Below, one piece after another: positions 23,549-31,203 of a stretch of DNA of 64,000 bases. The stretch is from the NCBI GenBank assembly GCA_036380355.1, contig DASVEW010000045.1, positions 27,862 through 91,861 on the forward strand. The letters run 5' to 3'. This DNA is from JACDAN01 sp036380355 (GTDB lineage Bacteria; Actinomycetota; Thermoleophilia; Gaiellales; Gaiellaceae). The notes beneath the pieces were generated by a model. That model was not told the origin of the DNA. It was given only the letters and a program-made list of their open reading frames with translations, and made no database searches. Numbering within the stretch: the first letter of the stretch is position 1; every line of letters begins with the position of its first letter. Position numbers and translations under genes: made by a program.

Positions 23549-24151
23549 CGCTCCGCGACCGGTGGGAGGCCGAGGCGCCGAACTGGATCCGCTGGGCCCG
23601 CGAGCCCGACCACGACAGCTACTGGCGGTTCCATCGGGAGTCGTTCCTCGCCTCGCTGCCCGCGCCCGGCCGGCTGACGCTCGATGTCGGCTGACCCCGA
23701 GGGCGAGTACGTGGAGGCCGATGCGGCCGCCATGCCCTTCGAGGACGGCTTCGCCGATCTCGTCGTCGCGTTCATGGTCCTGATGGACGTGGACGACATG
23801 GCCGGCGCCGTGCGTGAGGCCTTTCGGGTGCTGGAGCCCGGCGGCACGACCGTCGCGTCAGTCGTGCACCCGATCAACTCGGCCGGGATGTTCGTCCCGC
23901 GGGGCGGCGACGAGAACGCGCCCTACATGATCCACTCGTATCGCGGCCGGCGGCGCTACGAGGACACGATCGAGCGCGCCGGCCTGCCGATCACGTTCAA
24001 CAGCGTGCACTTCACCCTGGAGGAGTACTGGCGCGCGTTCCGCGATGCGGGCTTCGCCGTCACCGACCTCAGGGAGGGCTACGACGACGAGAATCCACGC
24101 TGGAGCCGGCTGCCGCTCTTCCTCCACCTGCGGGCGGTGAAGCCGGCGTGA
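23545..24151 (+). pseudogene. Broken class I SAM-dependent methyltransferase
   Basis: Two fragments of one methyltransferase. Fragment 1 starts at GTG 23545 and runs to TGA 23692-23694 (49 aa), ending in LTLDVG, the start of the SAM-binding motif. Fragment 2 (from 23684, a different frame) resumes with ADPEGEYVEADAAAMPFEDGFADLVVAFMVLMDVDD and continues to a normal C-terminus. Roughly 30 codons, including the glycine-rich SAM loop, are missing and the frame is shifted, so no active enzyme can be made. A sequencing or assembly deletion is possible. The neighbours on both sides overlap by 4 nt (GTGA), showing an originally intact operon. Confidence 0.8.
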
Positions 24152-24657
24152 TCGAGCTGCGTCCGATGACGCCTGAGTTCCTCGAGGCGGTGCTCGGCGA
24201 CCGGCGTCAGGAGGCGGCGCGCTTGCTCGACATCGAGATTCCCGCCGAGTTCCCGGCCGAGGGCGAGCGCGGCTTCCTCGGCCTCCGGCTCCGTCAGATG
24301 CGGGACGACGAGCGGTTCCGGACCTGGTGTGTCAACGCGGTCGTCCTCGACGGGACGATGATCGGGCACGCCGGTTACCACGGCCCGCCGGGAGTGAACG
24401 CCACGCAGAACCCGGACGCGGTCGAGTACGGCTACACGATCTTCGCGGGCTGGCGCGGCCGGGGATACGCAACCGAAGCGGCCGTGATGCTGATGGACCT
24501 CGCCGAGGAGCGGGCCGGGATCCGGCATTTCGTGCTGGCCGTTGCGCCGGACAACGATCCATCGCTCGCGATCGTCCGCAAGCTCGGCTTCGTCAAGACG
24601 GGCGAGCAGATGGACGAGGTGGACGGCCTCGAGCACGTCTTCGAGCTGCGGCGCTGA
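24148..24657 (+). CDS. GNAT family N-acetyltransferase
   Basis: 169 residues from GTG overlapping the preceding TGA. GNAT motif A is present as AGWRGRGYATEAAVMLMDLA (acetyl-CoA pyrophosphate loop), with EYGYTIF before it and VAPDNDPSLAIVRKLGFVKTGE after it. This is the RimJ/RimL-like (Acetyltransf_3) type. The acceptor substrate is unknown. Last gene of the peptidase E - methyltransferase - GNAT operon. Confidence 0.88.
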   Translation: MIELRPMTPEFLEAVLGDRRQEAARLLDIEIPAEFPAEGERGFLGLRLRQMRDDERFRTWCVNAVVLDGTMIGHAGYHGPPGVNATQNPDAVEYGYTIFAGWRGRGYATEAAVMLMDLAEERAGIRHFVLAVAPDNDPSLAIVRKLGFVKTGEQMDEVDGLEHVFELRR

Positions 24658-24718
24658 CTGCTACGGGCGCGTCCGCGCGAGCCACGTCGAACGCGTCCCT
24701 TGAGTCCCGACGTATCAA

Positions 24719-24785
24719 GGGGTCTGACCCCACGGTGCCCGGCGTGCCGCTTGACTTCGCGGCGGGGACGCCGGGGTCTGACCCC
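24719..24785. repeat. Palindromic repeat cluster bounded by two GGGGTCTGACCCC units
   Basis: Identical 13-bp palindromes at 24719-24731 and 24773-24785, same orientation, flank a two-part hairpin (CCCGGCGT 24738-24745 with ACGCCGGG 24768-24775; GCCGC 24746-24750 with GCGGC 24759-24763). It lies between convergent genes and could act as a bidirectional terminator or be a REP-like mobile repeat. Confidence 0.65.
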
Positions 24786-24796
24786 ATGCGATCGGC

Positions 24797-24970
24797 TCAG
24801 CGGCGCCGGGCTCTGAACTCCGCGATCCAGGCGAGACCCCGGAGGCCCAGCCAGAGAGGCGCGAGGAGGAAGTAGAAGAGCAGTCCGGCGATGCCGAGCA
24901 ACGCCCACCAGACGGCCCAGCGCCAGAGCGGGATCGGCTTGGCGCGGGCTGCAGCGGCCGACTCGCTCAT
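24797..24970 (-). CDS. Small single- or double-pass membrane protein (57 aa)
   Basis: Starts at ATG 24970, overlapping the stop of the PPDK regulator by 4 nt (ATGA). The middle is strongly hydrophobic (WRWAVWWALLGIAGLLFYFLL) and the end is basic (FRARRR). The tight coupling and GC pattern support coding. Function unknown; translational coupling to the dikinase regulator suggests co-expression only. Confidence 0.65.
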   Translation of the reverse strand: MSESAAAARAKPIPLWRWAVWWALLGIAGLLFYFLLAPLWLGLRGLAWIAEFRARRR

Positions 24971-25785
24971 AAGGCGGTCGCGGCGCGCTGCCGCTGCTCG
25001 ATTACCTGGATCACGCGGGCCGCGGTCTCCTCGATCGAGAGCTCCGAGATCTCGATCACCGGGCAGCCGAGCCGCTTGTGCAGCTTCCCGGCCGCCTCGA
25101 GCTCGTCGTAGATCTCCGTCAGCGCCTTGTACTGCCGGTTGTTGCCGCCGAGGCGCCTCGCGCGGTCGGTGCGGATCTCGGCGAGCCGCTCTGCGTCGAT
25201 CGTCAGGCCGACGACCTTCTTCGGGTCGACGCGGAAGAGCGCCGGCGGAGGATCGATTCCCTTCACGACCGGGACGTTGGCGGTGCGGTAGCCGAGGTAG
25301 CCGAGGTACATCGAGAGCGGCGTCTTCGAGGTACGCGAGACCCCGACGAGGACGATGTCGGCGTCCTCGAGGCCGCCCATGACGCCGTCGTCGTACTTGA
25401 CGGCGAACTCGATCGCGGCCATGCGCTTGAAGTAGTTCGAGTCGAGCGGCGCGCGCGCTCCGGGGGTCATGGTCGCGGCCTGGCCGGAGACTCTGGCGAC
25501 CGCGTCGATGGGATGGCCGAGGATGTCGCAGTAGTGGACGCGGGCGCTGCGGCAGAGGGCGCGCATCGCCTCGCGGAGCTCCTGGTCGACGAGCGTGTAG
25601 AGCATCACGGCGGGCCGGCCCTTCGCGCGGTCGACGGCCAGGCGCAGGTCGTCCACGGTCTCGACGCGCGGGTGGACGATGTCCTCGAACTCCTGGTCCG
25701 GGAACTGGGCCTCGAGCGCCTGGACGAGCCGCTTTGCGGTCGCGCCCGTCGCGTCCGAGATCACGTGCAGCTCGACGGTCGCCAT
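24967..25785 (-). CDS. PEP synthase/PPDK regulatory protein (bifunctional kinase-pyrophosphorylase, DUF299)
   Basis: 272 residues from ATG 25785. DUF299 proteins phosphorylate (ADP-dependent) and dephosphorylate (Pi-dependent) a threonine next to the catalytic His of PPDK or PEP synthase. The start VELHVISDATGATAKRL, the P-loop GVSRTSKTPLSMYLGYLGYRTANVPVV, and the C-terminal NNRQYKAL region are diagnostic. A complete ppdK target lies 2.2 kb away on the same strand. An upstream ATG at 25821 would give an unusual leader and is not preferred. Confidence 0.94.
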   Translation of the reverse strand: MATVELHVISDATGATAKRLVQALEAQFPDQEFEDIVHPRVETVDDLRLAVDRAKGRPAVMLYTLVDQELREAMRALCRSARVHYCDILGHPIDAVARVSGQAATMTPGARAPLDSNYFKRMAAIEFAVKYDDGVMGGLEDADIVLVGVSRTSKTPLSMYLGYLGYRTANVPVVKGIDPPPALFRVDPKKVVGLTIDAERLAEIRTDRARRLGGNNRQYKALTEIYDELEAAGKLHKRLGCPVIEISELSIEETAARVIQVIEQRQRAATAL

Positions 25786-25818
25786 CGAGAGGAGCGTAGC
25801 GCCCGACTCCACAAAGGC

Positions 25819-25845
25819 CATGGCCGGTGCCAGGCACCGGCCATG
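25819..25845. terminator. Perfect 13-bp hairpin downstream of htrA
   Basis: Arms 25819-25831 and 25833-25845 pair perfectly around a single base. It follows the htrA stop (minus strand) by 26 nt but has no long T-run, so it may be a terminator or a palindromic repeat. Its central 13-mer, GGTGCCTGGCACC on the minus strand, also occurs at 9512-9524 in dnaE2. Confidence 0.5.
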
Positions 25846-25870
25846 TCTCGTCGGGAGGGGGAACTTGGGG

Positions 25871-26926
25871 TTACTGCGTCGTCTCGGGCCGGGCGCCGAG
25901 CTCGACCGTGACGTCTCGCTCGTTTCCGCCGCGGCGGACCTTGAGCTCGAGCTCGTCGCCGGGCTTCTTCGCGTCGATCGCCTGCCGGAGCTCGTCGCCG
26001 GTCTCGATCGCCTTGCCGTCGACCTCGATCACGACGTCGCCGGCACGCAGGCCGGCGTCGTCCGCGGGGCTGCCGGCGACGACGTTCAGGAGCCGAGCGG
26101 CGCCGTCGTCCTCGAGGCTGACGCCAAGGTAGGCGTGCTCGACCTTGCCGTCCGCGATCAGCGCGTCCGCGACGCGGTTCGCGGTGTCACCGGGGATCGC
26201 GTAGCCGACGCCGTCGCTGCCGCCCGACTCGCTGCGGATCTGCGCGGCCACGCCGACGACTCGCCCCTGCGTGTCGAGCACGGGCCCGCCCGAGTTGCCG
26301 TGGTTCAGCGCGGCATCAGTCTGGACGGCGTTCTCGATCGTGAACCCGTTCGGGGACCGGATCTCGCGCCCCACGGCGCTGATGACGCCGGTCGTGAGCG
26401 TGCCTTCCAGGCCGAACGGGCTGCCGAGCACGATCACCGGGTTGCCCACCTCGAGGGCGCCCGTCGGGGCGAAGCTGAGCGTCGTCAGCTCGGAGCTCGG
26501 CCTGTCGACGTCCAGCACTGCGATGTCGGTAGACGGGTCGGTGCCGACGACCTCGGCGGCGACTTCAGTGCCGTCGGAAAACTCGACGCGGACTGAGCCC
26601 GCCCCGTCCACCACGTGCTGGTTCGTGACGATGTGGCCCTCCTCGTCGATGACGAATCCGGAGCCGGTCGCCTGACCGGGGGACTGGTCGCCGAACGGCG
26701 TCTCCTGCCCGCCGTTCGCTGCATGCACCTCCACGACGGCGTTCTTGACCCGCTTGTACAGCGCGGCCGTCGAGGACGTCGTCGCGACGACGGGCTGGTT
26801 CGCCGGCGACGCCGACTCCGACGCCTGGTCGGAATCGGTCTCGAGCGCAACCGCCGCGCCCACCGCGCCCCCGACGCCGGCGCCGAGGAGGAGCGCGGCG
26901 ACGACCGCTGTCAGTTGCTTGCTCAT
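25871..26926 (-). CDS. htrA: HtrA/DegP-like serine protease with one PDZ domain (S1C)
   Basis: 351 residues. Membrane-anchored or secreted quality-control protease. Residues about 6-28 form a hydrophobic signal/anchor. The triad is complete: His104 in TNQHVV, Asp134 in STDIAVL, Ser212 in GNSGGPVLD. A PDZ domain follows (about 255-345) with YLGVSL as carboxylate-binding loop. An AAGGA ribosome site precedes the ATG. A direct repeat resembling a response-regulator site lies about 50 nt upstream. Confidence 0.94.
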   Translation of the reverse strand: MSKQLTAVVAALLLGAGVGGAVGAAVALETDSDQASESASPANQPVVATTSSTAALYKRVKNAVVEVHAANGGQETPFGDQSPGQATGSGFVIDEEGHIVTNQHVVDGAGSVRVEFSDGTEVAAEVVGTDPSTDIAVLDVDRPSSELTTLSFAPTGALEVGNPVIVLGSPFGLEGTLTTGVISAVGREIRSPNGFTIENAVQTDAALNHGNSGGPVLDTQGRVVGVAAQIRSESGGSDGVGYAIPGDTANRVADALIADGKVEHAYLGVSLEDDGAARLLNVVAGSPADDAGLRAGDVVIEVDGKAIETGDELRQAIDAKKPGDELELKVRRGGNERDVTVELGARPETTQ

Positions 26927-26973
26927 CGAATCTCTGTCCTTTCCATGGCTGTGATGGCTCCATGCAACCTGTC

Positions 26974-26994
26974 CTGCCTAAGAGCCGCCTGAGA
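26974..26994 (-). promoter_or_regulatory. 11-bp-period direct repeat upstream of htrA
   Basis: On the minus strand TCTCAGGCGG (26994-26985) and TCTTAGGCAG (26983-26974) match at 8 of 10 positions with an 11-bp period. That is the spacing used by OmpR/PhoB-family response regulators, a plausible envelope-stress control for htrA. Confidence 0.5.
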
Positions 26995-27021
26995 AGGACG
27001 TTGTTTCTGGGTTAAGACCCT

Positions 27022-28884
27022 TTAGCGCGGGATCTGCGCCAGGTCGCCGAGCGCGCGCAGCGTGTCGCGGACGTCGAGGAGCAGCCGAAGCCGGTTCTCC
27101 CGGATCTTCGGATCCTCGGCCATCACGAGCACCTCCTCGAAGAAGCGGTGCAGGACCGGGCCGAGACGGGCGCCGGCCTCCACGGCGGCCTCGAAGTCCC
27201 CGATCTCCAGCGCGGCGGCGATCGCGGGCTCGACCTCGGCGAGCGCTTCGGCGACCTCCCGTTCCGCCGGCTCGGTCAGCAGGTTCGGGTCGAGCATCCC
27301 CGCGGCCTTCTCCTTCTCGCCGAGGCGGCTCGCCCGGATGTACGCGGTGTGGATCGGCTCGAGCCGCTCGTCGGGAAGCGCGGCGAGCGCCTGGGCGAGG
27401 CGCGCGACCGAGCCGAGATCCGGGACCGTCGCCGCCCGCGCCGCGCGGACGAACTCGACCGGGACGTCCCTGAGCTGTCCCTCGAAGCGCTCCTCGACGA
27501 ACTCGCCCACTTCACCCGGCAGGAGCTCTCGCGGGATCGTCAACCCGCCCTCGGTCGCCAGCCGGCCGAGCCCGATCGCGGCGCGCCGGAGCCCGAATGG
27601 GTCGCGCGAGCCCGTCGGCTTGTGGCCGAGGGAGAACGAGACGGTGAGCGTGTCGATCTTGTCCGCGGCGGCGAGCACCCGGCCGGCTTCGCTCTCGGGA
27701 AGCGGGCCGCCGGCCGAATCCGGGAGGTACTGCTCGCCGATCGCCGAGGCGACCGCCTCGGGGTAGCCGGCGAGCCGCGCGTACTCCGCGCCGATGTGGC
27801 CCTCGAGGTCCGGAAACTCGCGGACGAGCTCGGCCGCCTGGTCCGCCTTCGCGAGCCGCGCCGCCTCCAGCGACGCCTCTCCCCCGCCGAGCCGGTCGAC
27901 GAGCCGCACCAGCCGGTCGGTCTTGTCGGCGAAGGTGCCGGCCTCGGCGAAGTAGACGATGGAGCCGAGGCGCTTCGCGAGCTCGTCGATCCCCGCCTTC
28001 AAGTCCCGCTCGAACGTGAAGCTCGCATCGTCGAGCCGTCCGTCGAGGACATTCTCGTTCCCCCTCCGCACGACGTCCGGATCGCCGCCGTTCGCGACGA
28101 AGGCGAACCGGTTGCCGCCGAGCGGGAAGTAGCGCTGGTGCGACTGCATCGCGGTCTCGACCACACGGGCCGGCAGCGAGAGGAAGCGCTCGTCGAACGT
28201 GCCTTCGAGCACCAGCGGCTTCTCGACGAGGTGGATCACCTCACGGAGCTTCCGCAGCGGGTCGCGCCACTCGCCGAGGGCGTCGAGCCCCTCGCGGATG
28301 AGCCGCTCGCGCTCGGCGGGGTCCGGCTCCACGTCCGCCGCGCGCAGCGTCTCGACGTAGGCGTCGGCGTTCGGGACCTCGACCTGCCCGCGCGTGAAAC
28401 GGTGCCCCCACGTCGTGGTTCCGTGGCCCTCGACCGCGTCGGCGTCGAGCCGCGCGCAGGTCCAGCGCATCGGCCGGGGAAACCGCAGACCGGAGTCGTC
28501 CCAGCGCATCGTCTTCCCGAACGCGAGCCCGCGGACGATCGCGTCCAGTCTCCCGGGGAGCGTCTCGGCGAGCGGCTCCGCCGGCTTGACGACGCCGAGG
28601 AAGCCGTCTCGCTCCTCGAGTTCGTCGGGCTCGACGCCGTGGCGCTTCGCGAACCCGGCGGCGGCCTTCTCCCGCAGCGACACCGGCGGCCCCTTGATCC
28701 ACTGATCCCCGCTCGGCTCCTCGACGGTCACGAGGATCGCAAGCCTCCTCGGCCCGACGAGCACCTGGTCCGCCGCCGCGCCGAGGTGCCGCTCGCTCAG
28801 GCCGGGAAGCTGCGCCGCCGCCTCGTACACCGAGCCGGCGGGGAGCTCCTCGCAGCCGATCTCAAACAGCAGCCGCTTCGCCAA
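27022..28884 (-). CDS. glyS: Glycine-tRNA ligase beta subunit
   Basis: 620 residues from TTG 28884 (AKRLLFEIGCEELPA); the start overlaps the end of glyQ by 23 nt. The beta subunit carries the tRNA-binding part of the bacterial alpha2beta2 glycyl-tRNA synthetase. The N-terminal LLFEIGCEELP, the central SIVYFAEAGTFADKTDR region, the HD-like region (AKADQAAELVREFPDLEGHIGAEYA), and the C-terminal anticodon-binding DALR-like end are all visible. Full length for this slightly short actinobacterial type. Confidence 0.95.
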   Translation of the reverse strand: MAKRLLFEIGCEELPAGSVYEAAAQLPGLSERHLGAAADQVLVGPRRLAILVTVEEPSGDQWIKGPPVSLREKAAAGFAKRHGVEPDELEERDGFLGVVKPAEPLAETLPGRLDAIVRGLAFGKTMRWDDSGLRFPRPMRWTCARLDADAVEGHGTTTWGHRFTRGQVEVPNADAYVETLRAADVEPDPAERERLIREGLDALGEWRDPLRKLREVIHLVEKPLVLEGTFDERFLSLPARVVETAMQSHQRYFPLGGNRFAFVANGGDPDVVRRGNENVLDGRLDDASFTFERDLKAGIDELAKRLGSIVYFAEAGTFADKTDRLVRLVDRLGGGEASLEAARLAKADQAAELVREFPDLEGHIGAEYARLAGYPEAVASAIGEQYLPDSAGGPLPESEAGRVLAAADKIDTLTVSFSLGHKPTGSRDPFGLRRAAIGLGRLATEGGLTIPRELLPGEVGEFVEERFEGQLRDVPVEFVRAARAATVPDLGSVARLAQALAALPDERLEPIHTAYIRASRLGEKEKAAGMLDPNLLTEPAEREVAEALAEVEPAIAAALEIGDFEAAVEAGARLGPVLHRFFEEVLVMAEDPKIRENRLRLLLDVRDTLRALGDLAQIPR

Positions 28885-29716
28885 CGTACTCCTGAGCGAC
28901 CTGACGGGCGAGGTCGCGCACCCGGCCGATGTAGGACGCACGCTCCGTGACGGAGATCGCGCCGCGCGCGTCCAGCAGGTTGAAGGTGTGGGAGGCCTTG
29001 AGGACCTGGTCGTAGGCCGGCAGCGGCAGGTTGCGGGCCAGCAGCCGCTCGCACTCCGCCTCGTAGTCGGCGAAGTGCCGCATCAAGAGCTCGACGGAGG
29101 CCTCCTCGAAGTTGTAGACCGAGAACTGACGCTCGTTCTCGCGGTAGACGTCTCCCCACGTCGTGCCCGGCGCCCACTCGACGTCGAAGGCGGCGCGCTT
29201 GTCCTGGATGAACATGGCCAGCCGCTCGAGGCCGTAGGTGATCTCGCCGGAGACGACGTCCACGTCCATGCCTCCGAGCTGCTGGAAGTAGGTGAACTGC
29301 GTCACCTCCATCCCGTCGACCCACACCTCCCAGCCGAGGCCCCAGGCGCCGAGCGTCGGGCCTTCCCAGTCGTCCTCCACGAGCCGGACATCGTGCCGCT
29401 TGGTGTCGATCCCGACCGCCTCGAGCGAGCCGAAGTACTGGTCGAGGATGTCCTCGGGCGCGGGCTTGAGGATCACCTGGAGCTGGTAGTAGTGCTGGAA
29501 CCTGTACGGGTTCTCGCCGTACCGGCCGTCCGTCGGCCGGATGACCGGCTCGACGTAGACGGTGCGCCACGGGTCCGGGCCGAGGCAGCGGAGGAAGGTC
29601 GCGGGATTGAACGTGCCGGCGCCGAGCTCGGTGTGGTACGGCTGCATGACGACGCAGTCGCGCTCGGCCCAGTAGGCCTGGAGCGCCGCGATCATGTCCT
29701 GGTAGTTGAGGGCCAC
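28862..29716 (-). CDS. glyQ: Glycine-tRNA ligase alpha subunit
   Basis: 284 residues. Catalytic class II subunit that activates glycine. Diagnostic segments are the start MIALQAYWAERDCVVMQPYHTELGAG (in parts), the FLRCLGPDPWRTVYVEP strand, RFQHYYQLQVILKP, and LGGMDVDVVSGEITYGLERLAM. It is translated just before glyS with overlapping ends, as expected for the complex. Confidence 0.96.
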   Translation of the reverse strand: MALNYQDMIAALQAYWAERDCVVMQPYHTELGAGTFNPATFLRCLGPDPWRTVYVEPVIRPTDGRYGENPYRFQHYYQLQVILKPAPEDILDQYFGSLEAVGIDTKRHDVRLVEDDWEGPTLGAWGLGWEVWVDGMEVTQFTYFQQLGGMDVDVVSGEITYGLERLAMFIQDKRAAFDVEWAPGTTWGDVYRENERQFSVYNFEEASVELLMRHFADYEAECERLLARNLPLPAYDQVLKASHTFNLLDARGAISVTERASYIGRVRDLARQVAQEYVGEAAAV

Positions 29717-29729
29717 GGGTCGGCGAATC

Positions 29730-30149
29730 CTACGAGCGGCGCGGCCGCTCCATCACGCGTTCCGAGGGCGGGCCGAATCCGAACTTCTCGTAGAGCCTGT
29801 GCGCGTCCGCCGTGTGGAGGAGCCAGCGCGTGTCGGCGTACGGCCCGTGCTCGATCATCTCGCGGACGAGCTCGACGCCGAGCCCGCGCCCGCGGTACTC
29901 CGGGAGGACGTAGACGTCGGCGAGGTAGACGAAGTGGGAGTCGCCGATCGCCCGCGCGAAGCCGACCTGCCGCTCACCGTCGTAGAGCCCGACGACGCGG
30001 ATCGCCCGGCGGACGAACTCCTCCATCACGTCGCGCGGCCGGCCCGGCGCCCAGTACGAGTGGTTGGCGATGAAGTCGTGGACGGCGTCGACGTCGGTTC
30101 GGTCGCGGTCGTCGTCGAGCTCGAGGCCGCCGGGCAGCTCGCGCTTCAC
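29730..30149 (-). CDS. GNAT family N-acetyltransferase
   Basis: 139 residues from GTG overlapping the recO stop. Motif A is LADVYVLPEYRGRGLGVELVREMI, and the conserved C-terminal YEKFGFGPPSERVMERP matches the small yhbS-like acetyltransferase group (EGxDLDxDRxRxD start, WAPGRP). Substrate unknown. Probably part of a recO-GNAT-glyQ-glyS transcription unit. Confidence 0.88.
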   Translation of the reverse strand: MKRELPGGLELDDDRDRTDVDAVHDFIANHSYWAPGRPRDVMEEFVRRAIRVVGLYDGERQVGFARAIGDSHFVYLADVYVLPEYRGRGLGVELVREMIEHGPYADTRWLLHTADAHRLYEKFGFGPPSERVMERPRRS

Positions 30150-30886
30150 GCGGAGAGCGTTCGGAGGCGGAAGCCGCCGTGGAACTCATATGACGAGGCG
30201 ACGACCGCAAGGGCGTCACGGGCGCCGCGACCCGTCAGCTCGACGGCGCCGGCGTCCGCGAGCGGCGCGCGGAGGAGTTTCTCGATGCCTCGCAGGCCGG
30301 CCGCCGAGAGCGGGATCGCATCCGCGCCGCAGTTGCCGCAGACGGCGCCGCCGGCCCGTGGCGAGTAGCCGACGAGCCCGGTCTCACCGCCGCACTCGGC
30401 GCAGCTCGTCAGGTGCGGCAGGTAGCCGGCGAGCCAGAGGAGCTTCAGCTGGAAGGCGAGGACGAGCGGGTCGAGCGCGGGCCGCGCGTCCGCGGGCTCG
30501 ACCTGGTCGAGCAGGTCGAGGAACCGCGCCAGCGCCGCGAACGCGCGCTCGTTCGCCTCCTGCTCCGGGAAGAGCCGCAGCATCGCCTCGAGCGCCACGA
30601 ACCCGACCGAGAGCCGGTAGTGGCTGTCGCGGGCCGCGCTGTGCGGGCGGATCAGCTCCACGCCCGTAACCGTCTGAAGCTCGCCCCTCCCCTCGTGGAG
30701 GACGACCTCGACGTGGCTGAGGGGCTCGAGGCGGCCGCCGAAGCGCGACTTCGTCCGCCGGATCCCCTTGGCGACGGCGCCGACCCGTCCGCGGTCGAGC
30801 GTGTAGAGGTGGAGCACCCGGTCGGCCTCGCCGAACCGGAGCGAGCGGAGCACGATCGCCTCCGTCTTGTAGCTCCGGCCGGCCAT
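30146..30886 (-). CDS. recO: DNA repair protein RecO
   Basis: 246 residues. RecO loads RecA with RecR on SSB-coated ssDNA. The N-terminal OB-fold YKTEAIVLRSLRFGEADRVLHLYTLDRGRVGAVAKGIRRTKSRFGG is typical. The helical middle and a four-cysteine zinc motif (CAECGG ... VCGNCG) follow. A TACACT box lies exactly 6 nt before the ATG (30893-30898), suggesting a leaderless mRNA. Confidence 0.95.
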   Translation of the reverse strand: MAGRSYKTEAIVLRSLRFGEADRVLHLYTLDRGRVGAVAKGIRRTKSRFGGRLEPLSHVEVVLHEGRGELQTVTGVELIRPHSAARDSHYRLSVGFVALEAMLRLFPEQEANERAFAALARFLDLLDQVEPADARPALDPLVLAFQLKLLWLAGYLPHLTSCAECGGETGLVGYSPRAGGAVCGNCGADAIPLSAAGLRGIEKLLRAPLADAGAVELTGRGARDALAVVASSYEFHGGFRLRTLSA

Positions 30887-30919
30887 GGCTCAAGTGTAGA
30901 AGCGGGACCTGCTGGGAAA

Positions 30920-31192
30920 ATGGCGCCGATGGCGCGGATCCAGGTCTACACCACGCGCTGGTGCGGCTACTGCGTCCGCGCGAAGGCCCTGCTCGAGGAG
31001 CGCGGGATCGAGTACGACGAGGTCTCGCTCGACGACGAACCTGCGTTCCGGCAGACGCTCTTCGACCTGACCGGCGGCTGGACCGTGCCGCAGATCCTCG
31101 TCGACGGCAAGCCGATCGGCGGCTACGTGGAGCTCTGGCGCCTGGACCAGGCAGGCGGCCTGGAGGAGCTCGCCAAGGCGGCGTTGTGCTAG
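30920..31192 (+). CDS. Glutaredoxin-like protein
   Basis: 90 residues (87 if the ATG at 30929 is used). Thioredoxin fold with the redox motif CGYC in YTTRWCGYCVRAKALLEERGI, the cis-proline segment GWTVPQILVDGKPIGGY, and a C-terminal helix. Such proteins reduce disulfides with glutathione or, in actinobacteria, possibly mycothiol-like thiols. Divergent from recO. Confidence 0.9.
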   Translation: MAPMARIQVYTTRWCGYCVRAKALLEERGIEYDEVSLDDEPAFRQTLFDLTGGWTVPQILVDGKPIGGYVELWRLDQAGGLEELAKAALC

Positions 31193-31203
31193 TCGTGAGC
31201 CTT

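Noticed and set aside
8467..27008. 14-mer AGGACGTTGTTTCT shared by 8467-8480 and 26995-27008
   Set aside because: The contexts differ (a plausible promoter at the first, a gene end at the second), so a chance match is as likely as a shared element.
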